44,346 nt of DNA from assembly GCA_947631945.1 (NCBI GenBank), contig CANRNI010000021.1:1-44346 (forward strand), read 5' to 3'. The notes under the pieces were generated by a model that had not been told where the DNA came from, made no database searches, and saw only the letters and a list, made by a program, of their open reading frames with translations. Position 1 is the first letter of the stretch. Each line of letters begins with the position of its first letter. The stretch is from an uncultured Clostridia bacterium (lineage in GTDB: Bacteria > Bacillota > Clostridia > Oscillospirales > Acutalibacteraceae). Below are positions 16,737 through 24,219 of this stretch, one piece after another. A program made the translations under genes and the position numbers.

Positions 16737-16751
16737 TGTTTCATCCTTTTT

Positions 16752-16925
16752 TAGGCAATACCGCATAATTATTGTCGTGCAGATGGGCCGAAAGATTTTT
16801 CGTCAGATTGACAAAAGTGACGCAGGAATACTGACGTATTTTAAGGAACTTTTGGCAAAAATGACGGAAAATCTCGGTGCAGATGCGCGGCAAAGGCGTT
16901 AGCCGCTAATTGTGCGGTATTGCCT
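16752..16925 (+). repeat. Type A intergenic palindrome, full length
   Basis: Termini AGGCAATACCGCATAATTAT and GCTAATTGTGCGGTATTGCC; core as in other copies. It fills the gap between rluD and the CoA-transferase gene, ending at the rluD stop codon. Confidence 0.9.
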
Positions 16926-17840
16926 TTATAATTTTTTTATCTTATTTAAAAACTGTACAAAATACTCCGGCAAATCGGAGGTGAATTCCATATACTCTCC
17001 GTTTGCCGGATGTATAAATCCTATTGTTTTAGCGTGCAGACACTGTCCCTCAAGACCGTAGGTGTGCTTTGAATCTCCGTAGACCGTATCGCCGGCCACG
17101 GGATGGCCTAAAAACGCCGTATGTACTCTTATTTGATGCGTTCTTCCCGTTTCGAGCGTGAAACGGCACAGGCAAAAGCCCTTGTAACGCTCCAAAACCT
17201 CGTAATGCGTAACGGCGTTCCTCGCGTTTATACCATCTACAGCCTGCTTTTTTCTGTCGCGTTCGCTTCTTCCTATGGGCTTGTCTATTGTGCCGCTATC
17301 CTCTTTGAAATTGCCGACTGCAACAGCCACATACTCCCTTTTAAACGAGTGCGATTGTATCTGAGAAGCGAGAAAATTATGGGATATATCATTTTTGGCG
17401 ACAATAAGCAAACCGCTTGTGTCCTTATCTATACGATGCACTATGCCCGGTCTTATAACGCCGTTGATGCCCGAAAGACTGTCTCCGCAGTGGCTCAAAA
17501 GAGCGTTCACAAGCGTTCCCGAATAATTTCCGGGAGCGGGATGAACCACCATTCCTTTAGGTTTGTTTACAATAAGAAGGTCGGAATCCTCATAAACTAT
17601 ATCGAGAGGAATATCCTCCGGCATGACGTCAAGCGTGCGCGGTTCGGAAAGCTCGGCGGTTACAATATCGCCGGCTTTAAGTTTTATGCTCTTTGACGGC
17701 GTTTTCCCCGAGACAGAAACCTTTTTATCCTCAATAAGCCTTGCGGCCGCGCTTCTTGAAAGCTCGGAATTATCCGATATGAATTTATCGAGCCGCTCTC
17801 CCTCGCTGCCCGCATCAACTGTCAGTTTAAGAATTTCCAT
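16926..17840 (-). CDS. rluD: RluD-type 23S rRNA pseudouridine synthase
   Basis: 304 residues. N-terminal S4 RNA-binding domain (GERLDKFISDNSELSRSAAARLIE), then a RluA-family catalytic core with the aspartate motif GIVHRIDKDTSGLLIVAK and the closing block GRTHQIRVHTAFLGHPVAGD. ATG 17840 overlaps the end of lspA by 14 bases and is preceded by GGAGAA, as in many Firmicutes where lspA and rluD (ylyB) are coupled. Makes pseudouridines in the large ribosomal RNA; exact positions are inferred from the family. Confidence 0.92.
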   Translation of the reverse strand: MEILKLTVDAGSEGERLDKFISDNSELSRSAAARLIEDKKVSVSGKTPSKSIKLKAGDIVTAELSEPRTLDVMPEDIPLDIVYEDSDLLIVNKPKGMVVHPAPGNYSGTLVNALLSHCGDSLSGINGVIRPGIVHRIDKDTSGLLIVAKNDISHNFLASQIQSHSFKREYVAVAVGNFKEDSGTIDKPIGRSERDRKKQAVDGINARNAVTHYEVLERYKGFCLCRFTLETGRTHQIRVHTAFLGHPVAGDTVYGDSKHTYGLEGQCLHAKTIGFIHPANGEYMEFTSDLPEYFVQFLNKIKKL

Positions 17841-18363
17841 CGCCGTTTTCTCCGCCGGAGAGCTTTTTCCGTTTTTCGTCTTTAATAATATCGTAAATAA
17901 GTCTTGCGCATATTATTGCCACGCCGACTGTTATAAGTATATCCGCAAAGTTATATATCGGAAAATTCATGAAAAGCGTGCCTATATAATCCACAACGTA
18001 ACCGTTCATAAGACGGTCTGTAAGATTACCCGCTCCTCCGCCGAGAATCATCGCCGCCGCGACGTTTAAGAGCTTACTTTCGATTTTCGCAAAAAACAGG
18101 AATAATATTCCGGCAACAAGCGCTGCCAGCGTAACTATTGAAAGCAAAAGCGTAGAGTTTGAAAACGCGCTGAAAGCGGCTCCCGTATTTTCGGCATATG
18201 TGAGGTATATTAAATTTTTAATAAGAATTACGTCGCCGCCGTCTTTTAAATGCGCGGCTGCCGCATTTTTAAGGAATCTGTCTATAAGCACCAATACGGC
18301 GGCGGCTGCCAACTGTAAGATAAAAATAAGATAATCTTTCTTGGTTTTTTGCTTTTTTTGCAT
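17827..18363 (-). CDS. lspA: Lipoprotein signal peptidase II
   Basis: 178 residues with four transmembrane helices. The aspartic-protease signatures are GGGAGNLTDRLMNGYVVDYI and NFPIYNFADILI, holding the two catalytic Asp. It cleaves prolipoproteins at the lipobox after diacylglyceryl transfer. No good ribosome binding site is visible (the upstream sequence is A/T-rich). The lysine-rich N-terminus (QKKQKTKKD) is cytoplasmic. Overlaps rluD by 14 bases. Confidence 0.95.
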   Translation of the reverse strand: MQKKQKTKKDYLIFILQLAAAAVLVLIDRFLKNAAAAHLKDGGDVILIKNLIYLTYAENTGAAFSAFSNSTLLLSIVTLAALVAGILFLFFAKIESKLLNVAAAMILGGGAGNLTDRLMNGYVVDYIGTLFMNFPIYNFADILITVGVAIICARLIYDIIKDEKRKKLSGGENGDGNS

Positions 18364-18391
18364 TTTTTAAAATTTTTGTTATTATTTTTTA

Positions 18392-20473
18392 TTATTTTTT
18401 CTTTTTCTTCTTTTTACGCGATGCTCTTGACGTATTGCCCGATTTTTCGGTTTTTTCTGTTTCTTCGGCTTTTTTCTTTTCCTCGTTAACCTCAAACATA
18501 CTGAAATCTATTTCAAAATCATCGTCGAACATCTGAGTGGCGGCCTCGTAATTATCCTGTCCCGCCGTACTGTCGGAAGGCTTTTCAAACGCTTGCTCAT
18601 CTTCCGAAATGAATCTCTGTTTTTCACCGTCCGAATCGGGAAGCTCGGGTACAAATTCTTTTACTTCGTCCTCCTGAGAAAAATCGGATATTTCCTCCCA
18701 GTTATCATCGCCGAAAAGCATATCGGCGTCGATGCCTATATCTTCGGCGGCAACGTCTTCCTCAACGTTCTGTCGGCTTTCGCTTCTTTCGCCTGCGTCG
18801 TCAATTTCTATGTAATCCACGGCTTCCCCCGTTTCGGGTATTCTTTCCGCGTCGTCAAAATTAAGGTCAAAATTAAATTCGTCCTCTATAGAGTCGTCAT
18901 TAAGGTTTTCGGAATACAAAGCGTCATTTTCCCGAGCGCCGTAATACTCCGCGTCGTTCCCGTCGGTAACATTCCGAGTATCGCCGTCAGAGTGTGAAGC
19001 TTCATTTTCTGTCTCAGAAACTTTTTCTGTAATTGTTGATTTTTCGGAATCTTTTGCAGGTTCGGGGACGTTTTCATTTCGCGCCTCTTCCTGCGTTTCG
19101 TCCTGTATGTTTTCTTGAACGCTCGGTTCGCTCGCGGTTTCCGCTTCATCGGTATCGGAATTGTCCGAATTATCGGCAATTTCGTTTGACGCGTCAAAAA
19201 CATTGTCCGAAGCTTCTTCGTCCGAATTTTCTGTTTTTTCCTGCTCCCGCGATTCGGCAGTCTCATTATCCGAAGTTTTGATTCTTTCCGCTTCGTCCGC
19301 GATAAGCTGTTCGGTCGCTTTCAGCATATCCTCGGAATTTATGCCGAAGCATTTAAGAACCGCTTCTATATCCTCTTTTGCCACAGCGTCGTTAAGAGCG
19401 GCGCTGTCTGTGACGAACGCAGCCTCGTCTGTTTTTAAAGGCTCTGTTTCGGGTAATTCTTCCTCAACGGGAATGGCGGCGAATGACGCGCCGAAATCGG
19501 ATAGCTGAGAAGAAAGCTTTCCGTAAATTTCGTCCGCAAGCGCTCTTACGGCGTTGTATCTCTTATGCGTTTCGTCAAACGCGGCGTTTACCGCAGCCGT
19601 TTTTTCATTAAGCTCATCATTGATTCTGTTTACGTCTGCCTGAGCCTTGAGCAGGATTCCCGCCGCCGCCGCTTTAGCCTTGGAGGTAACGGAGTGAGCG
19701 AACGCGCTTGCCTCCTGTCTTTTCTTTTCGGCGTCCTCGTTCGCTTTCGCGAGAATCTCGTCTTTATAAAGAACCGCGAGTTTTTTCATCTCAAACGATT
19801 CGTTTTTGAAATTTTCCGCTTCAGCCTTTATTTTTTCCGCGTCGGCTTTTATGGCGTTTGCCTCCGCGATTATCGAATCCGCCTCTGCCTGGGCTTTTGT
19901 CTTGGCTTCATCTATAATTTTCTCACCGGCTGTTTCCGCGTCTTTTATTACCGCGTCCGCGCTGCCGTTAATTTCGTCTATGGTCTTTTGAAGGTCGCTC
20001 TTGGCGTCGTCTATTATTGATTTTGCCTGCATTTCGGCGTCGGCCTTGGCTTCGTCGTATGCGCTTTGAGCCTTTAAAGTCAGCTCGTCGGCTATTTTTT
20101 GAGCGTCTGCGATAATTTTATCTCTGTCGGCGTAAATCGCATTTGAACGCTCTCTTGCCTCATTGACTATTTTTTTGCCCTCGTTTTTGGCGGCTTCAAT
20201 CATTTTCGCAACTACCGATTCGGCGCCGGAAATAGTCTGCGCGGCCGTTTTCTGAGCCGTGAGCAGAGTTTCGGTCATATAGCTTTCGTTTCTCTTATAT
20301 TCATCGAGCTTTTTCGCGAAAATCGTAAGCCTTCTGACAATTTCCTTATTCTCGTTAAAAAGCTCGTCGTATGATTTTCCGACCTCTTTCAAATAAGCGT
20401 CTACGCTTTCTTTGGAATAGCTGTCGTCTGAAAGCGATTCAAATTCATGATTTAATATTTCTTCGGACGTCAT
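18392..20473 (-). CDS. DivIVA-domain protein with long coiled coil and acidic tail
   Basis: 693 residues from ATG 20473 (GGAAGGTGG seven bases upstream). Residues ~1-70 form the DivIVA-type N-terminal domain (EILNHEFESL, YSKESVDAYLKEVGKSYDEL). Residues ~75-330 are an almost continuous Ala/Glu/Lys coiled coil with repeated E-A-K-x-x-A-x-x-I-x-x-A units. Residues ~340-670 are strongly acidic and low-complexity, and the protein ends in a run of lysines. Typical DivIVA is only 160-250 residues. Position between sepF and lspA matches divIVA in Firmicutes, so a curvature-sensing septal scaffold is inferred. Confidence 0.78.
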   Translation of the reverse strand: MTSEEILNHEFESLSDDSYSKESVDAYLKEVGKSYDELFNENKEIVRRLTIFAKKLDEYKRNESYMTETLLTAQKTAAQTISGAESVVAKMIEAAKNEGKKIVNEARERSNAIYADRDKIIADAQKIADELTLKAQSAYDEAKADAEMQAKSIIDDAKSDLQKTIDEINGSADAVIKDAETAGEKIIDEAKTKAQAEADSIIAEANAIKADAEKIKAEAENFKNESFEMKKLAVLYKDEILAKANEDAEKKRQEASAFAHSVTSKAKAAAAGILLKAQADVNRINDELNEKTAAVNAAFDETHKRYNAVRALADEIYGKLSSQLSDFGASFAAIPVEEELPETEPLKTDEAAFVTDSAALNDAVAKEDIEAVLKCFGINSEDMLKATEQLIADEAERIKTSDNETAESREQEKTENSDEEASDNVFDASNEIADNSDNSDTDEAETASEPSVQENIQDETQEEARNENVPEPAKDSEKSTITEKVSETENEASHSDGDTRNVTDGNDAEYYGARENDALYSENLNDDSIEDEFNFDLNFDDAERIPETGEAVDYIEIDDAGERSESRQNVEEDVAAEDIGIDADMLFGDDNWEEISDFSQEDEVKEFVPELPDSDGEKQRFISEDEQAFEKPSDSTAGQDNYEAATQMFDDDFEIDFSMFEVNEEKKKAEETEKTEKSGNTSRASRKKKKKKK

Positions 20474-20558
20474 AACAAATACCACCTTCCGTTTTCATAA
20501 TGATTTAAAAGATTATTATAAGATTATTTATAATTATTAGGATATTCGGAAAAAGAAT

Positions 20559-21101
20559 TTATACAAAGAAAACGCCGTTTGATTCAAGTTCATAAAGCAA
20601 ATCGCCCATTACGTCGACATTGTAAGGCGTTATTATAAACGTGCTTTTCGCGATTTTTTTAATTTCGCCGTCGTTAGCGTAAGCCACGCCGCTCAGGAAA
20701 TCGAGAAGCCTTAACGCCTCGTCTTTATTTGTGGATTCAAGATTTAATACAATGGTTCTTTTTTCGTTGAGATTATCGGCAATTTCCCTTGCGTCCGAAA
20801 ATTTTTCGGGCTTGGTAAGAACTACCTGAAGCTTAGCGGTAGTGTGGATATCCACAACCTTGCTTGAATGAGACGCGCTTCTGTAGGACTGTCTTGTCTG
20901 CGATACCGACGACGGCCTTTCAAACGCCGTAAGATTATAGTCGCTGTCTCTCGTTCTCGCGGAGCTTCTTTTATCCTGGGACGCTCTGTGTTTTTTCGGG
21001 ACTTCTTCCTCTTCCTCATAATCCTCGTCCGTCAATTCATCTTCTTCGTAATCGGGTTCCTGAGCGTCCATATAATTTTTAAACTTTTCCCATATTCCCA
21101 T
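20559..21101 (-). CDS. sepF: Cell division protein SepF
   Basis: 180 residues. The N-terminus MGIWEKFKNYM is the membrane-targeting helix of SepF. An acidic/basic linker (residues ~17-80) follows, then the SepF core domain: VVLTKPEKFSDAREIADNLNEKRTIVLNLE, the DEALRLLDFLSGVAYANDGEI dimer region and FIITPYNVDV. SepF links FtsZ filaments to the membrane. GGGAGG lies about 11 bases before ATG 21101. The order yggS-sepF-divIVA is conserved in Gram-positives. Confidence 0.95.
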   Translation of the reverse strand: MGIWEKFKNYMDAQEPDYEEDELTDEDYEEEEEVPKKHRASQDKRSSARTRDSDYNLTAFERPSSVSQTRQSYRSASHSSKVVDIHTTAKLQVVLTKPEKFSDAREIADNLNEKRTIVLNLESTNKDEALRLLDFLSGVAYANDGEIKKIAKSTFIITPYNVDVMGDLLYELESNGVFFV

Positions 21102-21141
21102 ATCTGGCGTTATCCTCCCGTAATTAATATATATTGTTTTT

Positions 21142-21870
21142 TTATCGGTTATAAATCCTCGGTCCGAAAACAGCCGAGCCTATTCTTACAAGATTCGAGC
21201 CGCATAATACGGCCTCCTCAAAATCATGGGACATTCCCATAGATAGAATATCCATACTTACATTATCTCTGTTTTTGCCGCCAATGTCAAGAAACAGTTT
21301 ATACATTTCATCAAAAAATTTTCTTAAATCGGAGTTTTTTTCGCAAATCGGGGGAATTGTCATAAGTCCCTTTACGTAAATTCTTTTCATTTCGGCAATT
21401 TGCTCAAATTCCTCAAGAAATTTTTGTTTATCCATTCCCGTTTTTGATTCTTCTCCGCCGACGTTGATTTCAATAAGGACATTCGCGTCAATATCGTTAA
21501 GCTCCGCCTGACGCTCGATTTCCTTTGCGACCGAAACGCTGTCAACCGACTGTATCATATCGACTTGGGTAATTATCTTCCTTACCTTATTGGACTGCAA
21601 ATGACCTATAAGATGCTTTTCGACGTTTTCAAGCTTCAATTCGTCTTTTTTTGATAAAAATTCCTGTACCTTGTTTTCTCCTATAAGATTAATGCCCTGT
21701 TCGATTGCGTGATTTATATAAACGGGCTCGACCGTCTTTGTTACAGCCATAAAGCGGACTGTTCCTTCCTTTCGTCCGCTTTTTATCTCGGCTTCGCTGA
21801 TTTTTTCGCGTATGCGCTTTATATTTTCTTCTATCAGATTAAATTTTGATTCCTTTTCGGTTAATTCCAT
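21142..21870 (-). CDS. YggS-family PLP homeostasis protein
   Basis: 242 residues from ATG 21870 (AAAGGGGAAA upstream). The PLP-binding lysine lies in RFMAVTKTVEP. Other family blocks are LIGENKVQEFLSKK, HLIGHLQSNKVRKI, EINVGGEESKTGM and DILSMGMSHDFEEAVLCGSNLVRIGSAVFG. It binds pyridoxal phosphate and buffers vitamin B6 without known catalysis. It is ylmE in the Bacillus division cluster, directly before sepF here as well. Confidence 0.93.
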   Translation of the reverse strand: MELTEKESKFNLIEENIKRIREKISEAEIKSGRKEGTVRFMAVTKTVEPVYINHAIEQGINLIGENKVQEFLSKKDELKLENVEKHLIGHLQSNKVRKIITQVDMIQSVDSVSVAKEIERQAELNDIDANVLIEINVGGEESKTGMDKQKFLEEFEQIAEMKRIYVKGLMTIPPICEKNSDLRKFFDEMYKLFLDIGGKNRDNVSMDILSMGMSHDFEEAVLCGSNLVRIGSAVFGPRIYNR

Positions 21871-21889
21871 TTCAATTTCCCCTTTCCGT

Positions 21890-21905
21890 AGTGTGAACAC
21901 GCTCT
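21890..21905. repeat. Short palindrome, inverted copy of the 18-bp motif
   Basis: AGTGTGAACACGCTCT matches 16 bases of the 7278-7295 copy in reverse complement. It lies just upstream of the yggS start. Confidence 0.55.
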
Positions 21906-21957
21906 GATATATTAATATCAGAAAAAAACAATATCAGAAAAAACTTTTTTCTTGCGG

Positions 21958-23223
21958 TTATTTTATAATCTTGTCCTCTTTGAGGTTTTTGCCGTCTATT
22001 ATATATTCGTCGTACAGGTTGATGTACGAACGCTTTTTAGAAGCGTCGTCTTTATACGGGTTGCTTACTATGCTGTATTCGTCATTGGAATATTCTATTT
22101 TGACCTTTTTAAACGTCATTACGCCGCCATTGACGACGTAAACGCCCGTTTCGTTATCCTCGTTTACTCTTATTGCTTTGTTGTTTACCCGATATCCTTC
22201 ATAACTTTCTATGCTGATTTTCGCGTTTTCGATTCTCAAAGACGCGAAATCCTCGTTCATAAGGATACATCTGAATATTACAAGCGATTTGCCGGTGGCT
22301 CTGTCAGAGCGGATAGAATAAACCTGCGCCGTAAAATCGCCTACCGAGGAATCCGGCAGCGAAACAGTTTTTCTCGCGCCCTCTTTCAGACTGTTTATAT
22401 CCGCCGTATCCGCAACGCATACGAGGTACCAGTAATAGCCGTGAACGATCCTGCCTATATCGCCCTGCTTTACAGACGGAACCGCGACGAACGCTTTTTC
22501 CGCGTCGCTTATAGTCCATTCGTCTACGGACGCATAATCGAGGACGCCCTCATAACCGTCCGTTCCCGAAATATAGTATCCCGCTCCGCCGGATTTTATC
22601 TCGGAATAACCCGAAACCGCGCTCGCGAGAGACGAATACTCGCTTTGCAGAGCGTTTACCGTTTCCGATAAATCAAGCTTTATGCCTGTCGCCGTCTGCT
22701 TGGACGTTACCGCGTCGCGGAGCTTGTCCTTCGTGTTTTCAAGAGAAGTGAAATTTCCGGAGGATACAAGCGACGCGAAAGCTGTTGTATTGTCAGTTAT
22801 TTTTTTGTCATATGACGAGGTGTCGCTCGCTACCGAGGTCGATTGGCTTATAAGAGAGCTGTAATAATCGAGCTGTTCGCTTATCTGGGACATTCTTATA
22901 AGCTTTCCCGCAGATTCGGGGTCGGAAAACGAATAGGCCACCGTATCGTTAGCGCTGACGCGCGTTCCGTCCTTTACTGCGGATACTATGTTCGCGCCCG
23001 ATGCGGATATTATTTTTTCGTCTCTTACTATAAACATTTTGACGTCAACCGTTTTTTCGGCAGTATCCGCTATGGCTATTTCGGTTGTTATTTTGTCCCC
23101 GTTTTTCGAGACGTAAATACCGCATACCGCATATACCGCGATAATTACGGCGATAACGCATACCGCCGCTATTTTAGCGGTTTTTTTTCCGTTTATTTTT
23201 GTTTTTTCCGTTTTATCCAACAC
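21958..23223 (-). CDS. HlyD-like membrane-anchored protein
   Basis: About 421 residues; the start is uncertain: GTG 23229 overlaps its own AAAGG, so GTG 23223 or TTG 23220 is better spaced. A basic N-terminus is followed by one transmembrane helix (IAAVCVIAVIIAVYAVCGIYV). Then come a barrel-sandwich half (VDVKMFIVRDEKIISASGANIVSAVKDGTRVSANDTVA), a helical hairpin (~110-200), the second half (AFVAVPSVKQGDIGRI) and a beta domain. This is the layout of HlyD/membrane-fusion proteins, but no transporter lies next to it. Homologues sit beside yggS-sepF in other Clostridia, suggesting an envelope role during division. Confidence 0.65.
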   Translation of the reverse strand: MLDKTEKTKINGKKTAKIAAVCVIAVIIAVYAVCGIYVSKNGDKITTEIAIADTAEKTVDVKMFIVRDEKIISASGANIVSAVKDGTRVSANDTVAYSFSDPESAGKLIRMSQISEQLDYYSSLISQSTSVASDTSSYDKKITDNTTAFASLVSSGNFTSLENTKDKLRDAVTSKQTATGIKLDLSETVNALQSEYSSLASAVSGYSEIKSGGAGYYISGTDGYEGVLDYASVDEWTISDAEKAFVAVPSVKQGDIGRIVHGYYWYLVCVADTADINSLKEGARKTVSLPDSSVGDFTAQVYSIRSDRATGKSLVIFRCILMNEDFASLRIENAKISIESYEGYRVNNKAIRVNEDNETGVYVVNGGVMTFKKVKIEYSNDEYSIVSNPYKDDASKKRSYINLYDEYIIDGKNLKEDKIIK

Positions 23224-23256
23224 TTTCACCTTTTAATTATAATTAGCGCTAAGATT

Positions 23257-23297
23257 GCGGCAAAGGCGTCAGTCGCTAATTGTGCGGTATTGCCTTA
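23257..23297 (+). repeat. Type A palindrome, right-arm remnant inside the miaA 3' end
   Basis: GCGGCAAAGGCGTCAGTCGCTAATTGTGCGGTATTGCCTTA equals the right arm of full copies (two separate parts are quoted as one 41-base span by position). The miaA stop codon (23269-23271) lies within it. Confidence 0.8.
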
Positions 23298-24219
23298 AAA
23301 ATTCTTTCGCTTTGTTTATTGCCGTTTCGGTAAAATTGGGGTCCTCGTCGGGATAAACCTTAAACATATCTTTATTGCGTCTGAACCACGTCATCTGACG
23401 CTTCGCGTAATGACGCGTCTCTTTTTTTAGGTTTGATACGGCTTCCTCGAGGGTTATTTCCGAATCGAAGTACGGCTTTAGCTCCTTGTAGCCTATAGCC
23501 TGTCTCGCCGTGGTCGTTTCCGATAGTGAGATATATTTTTTCGCTTCCTCAAGAAGTCCCGAGCGGAGCATTATATCCACGCGTTTTTCTATTCTGTCGT
23601 AAAGCTTTTGTCTGTCGCGGTAATCTATATATATGTACAGAGCGTTGTAAGGCGTTTCTTTTTCGCGTGATTTGCGTCTAAGCTCCGAAGCCGTTTTGCC
23701 TGTTAGATAATATATTTCAAGAGCCCTTATAATTCTGCCTTTATTGTTTTCATGAAGATATGAGGCGGTTTCAGCGTCAACGGAGCGGAGCTCGTCAAGC
23801 AGAGCGGCATATCCGTCCTTTTCGGCTTTCAGCTTTAATTTACCGCGAATTTCATTGTTATCCGGCACAAAAGCGAAGTCTGTGCCGTTGAGAAGCGAAT
23901 CCACATAAAGCCCTGTTCCGCCCGCGACTATCGGGATTTTGTCTCTTGCCGCTATATTTTCTATGCATTTGCCCGCGTCGTTTACATACTGCGCGACGCT
24001 GTACGTCTCGTCGGGTTCGAGAAAATCAATAAGATGATGCGGTACTGCGCGCATTTCCTCTAAAGAAGGCTTTGCCGTGGCAATATCCATGCCTTTGTAA
24101 ATCTGCATGGAGTCAGCCGAAACGACCTCTCCGCCGACAGCGAGAGCTATCGACACCGCAAGCGAGGTTTTGCCCGAAGCCGTGGGGCCGACTACGGCTA
24201 TAACCTTTATTTTATCCAT
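23269..24219 (-). CDS. miaA: tRNA dimethylallyltransferase
   Basis: 316 residues. P-loop GPTASGKT (residues ~11-18), then SADSMQIYKGMDIATAKPS (substrate loop), VPHHLIDF and VAGGTGLYVDSLL, with RQAIGYKEL near the C-terminus. It transfers dimethylallyl to N6 of A37 in tRNAs reading UNN codons, and MiaB (29761-31185) then methylthiolates that base. Its start codon shares one base with the mutL stop (TGATG). The last nine residues, LRQYRTISD, are encoded by a type A repeat remnant. Confidence 0.95.
   Translation of the reverse strand: MDKIKVIAVVGPTASGKTSLAVSIALAVGGEVVSADSMQIYKGMDIATAKPSLEEMRAVPHHLIDFLEPDETYSVAQYVNDAGKCIENIAARDKIPIVAGGTGLYVDSLLNGTDFAFVPDNNEIRGKLKLKAEKDGYAALLDELRSVDAETASYLHENNKGRIIRALEIYYLTGKTASELRRKSREKETPYNALYIYIDYRDRQKLYDRIEKRVDIMLRSGLLEEAKKYISLSETTTARQAIGYKELKPYFDSEITLEEAVSNLKKETRHYAKRQMTWFRRNKDMFKVYPDEDPNFTETAINKAKEFLRQYRTISD

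Noticed and set aside
16737-16766. Upstream start MRYC... for the CoA-transferase (and the same for the hydrolase at 10177-10215)
   Set aside because: These codons come from type A repeat DNA; the internal ATG has the ribosome binding site.
21952-22671. 239-codon + strand ORF antisense to the HlyD-like gene
   Set aside because: Shadow frame with Tyr/Arg/Val-rich, motif-free sequence; the minus-strand frame has a clear domain layout.
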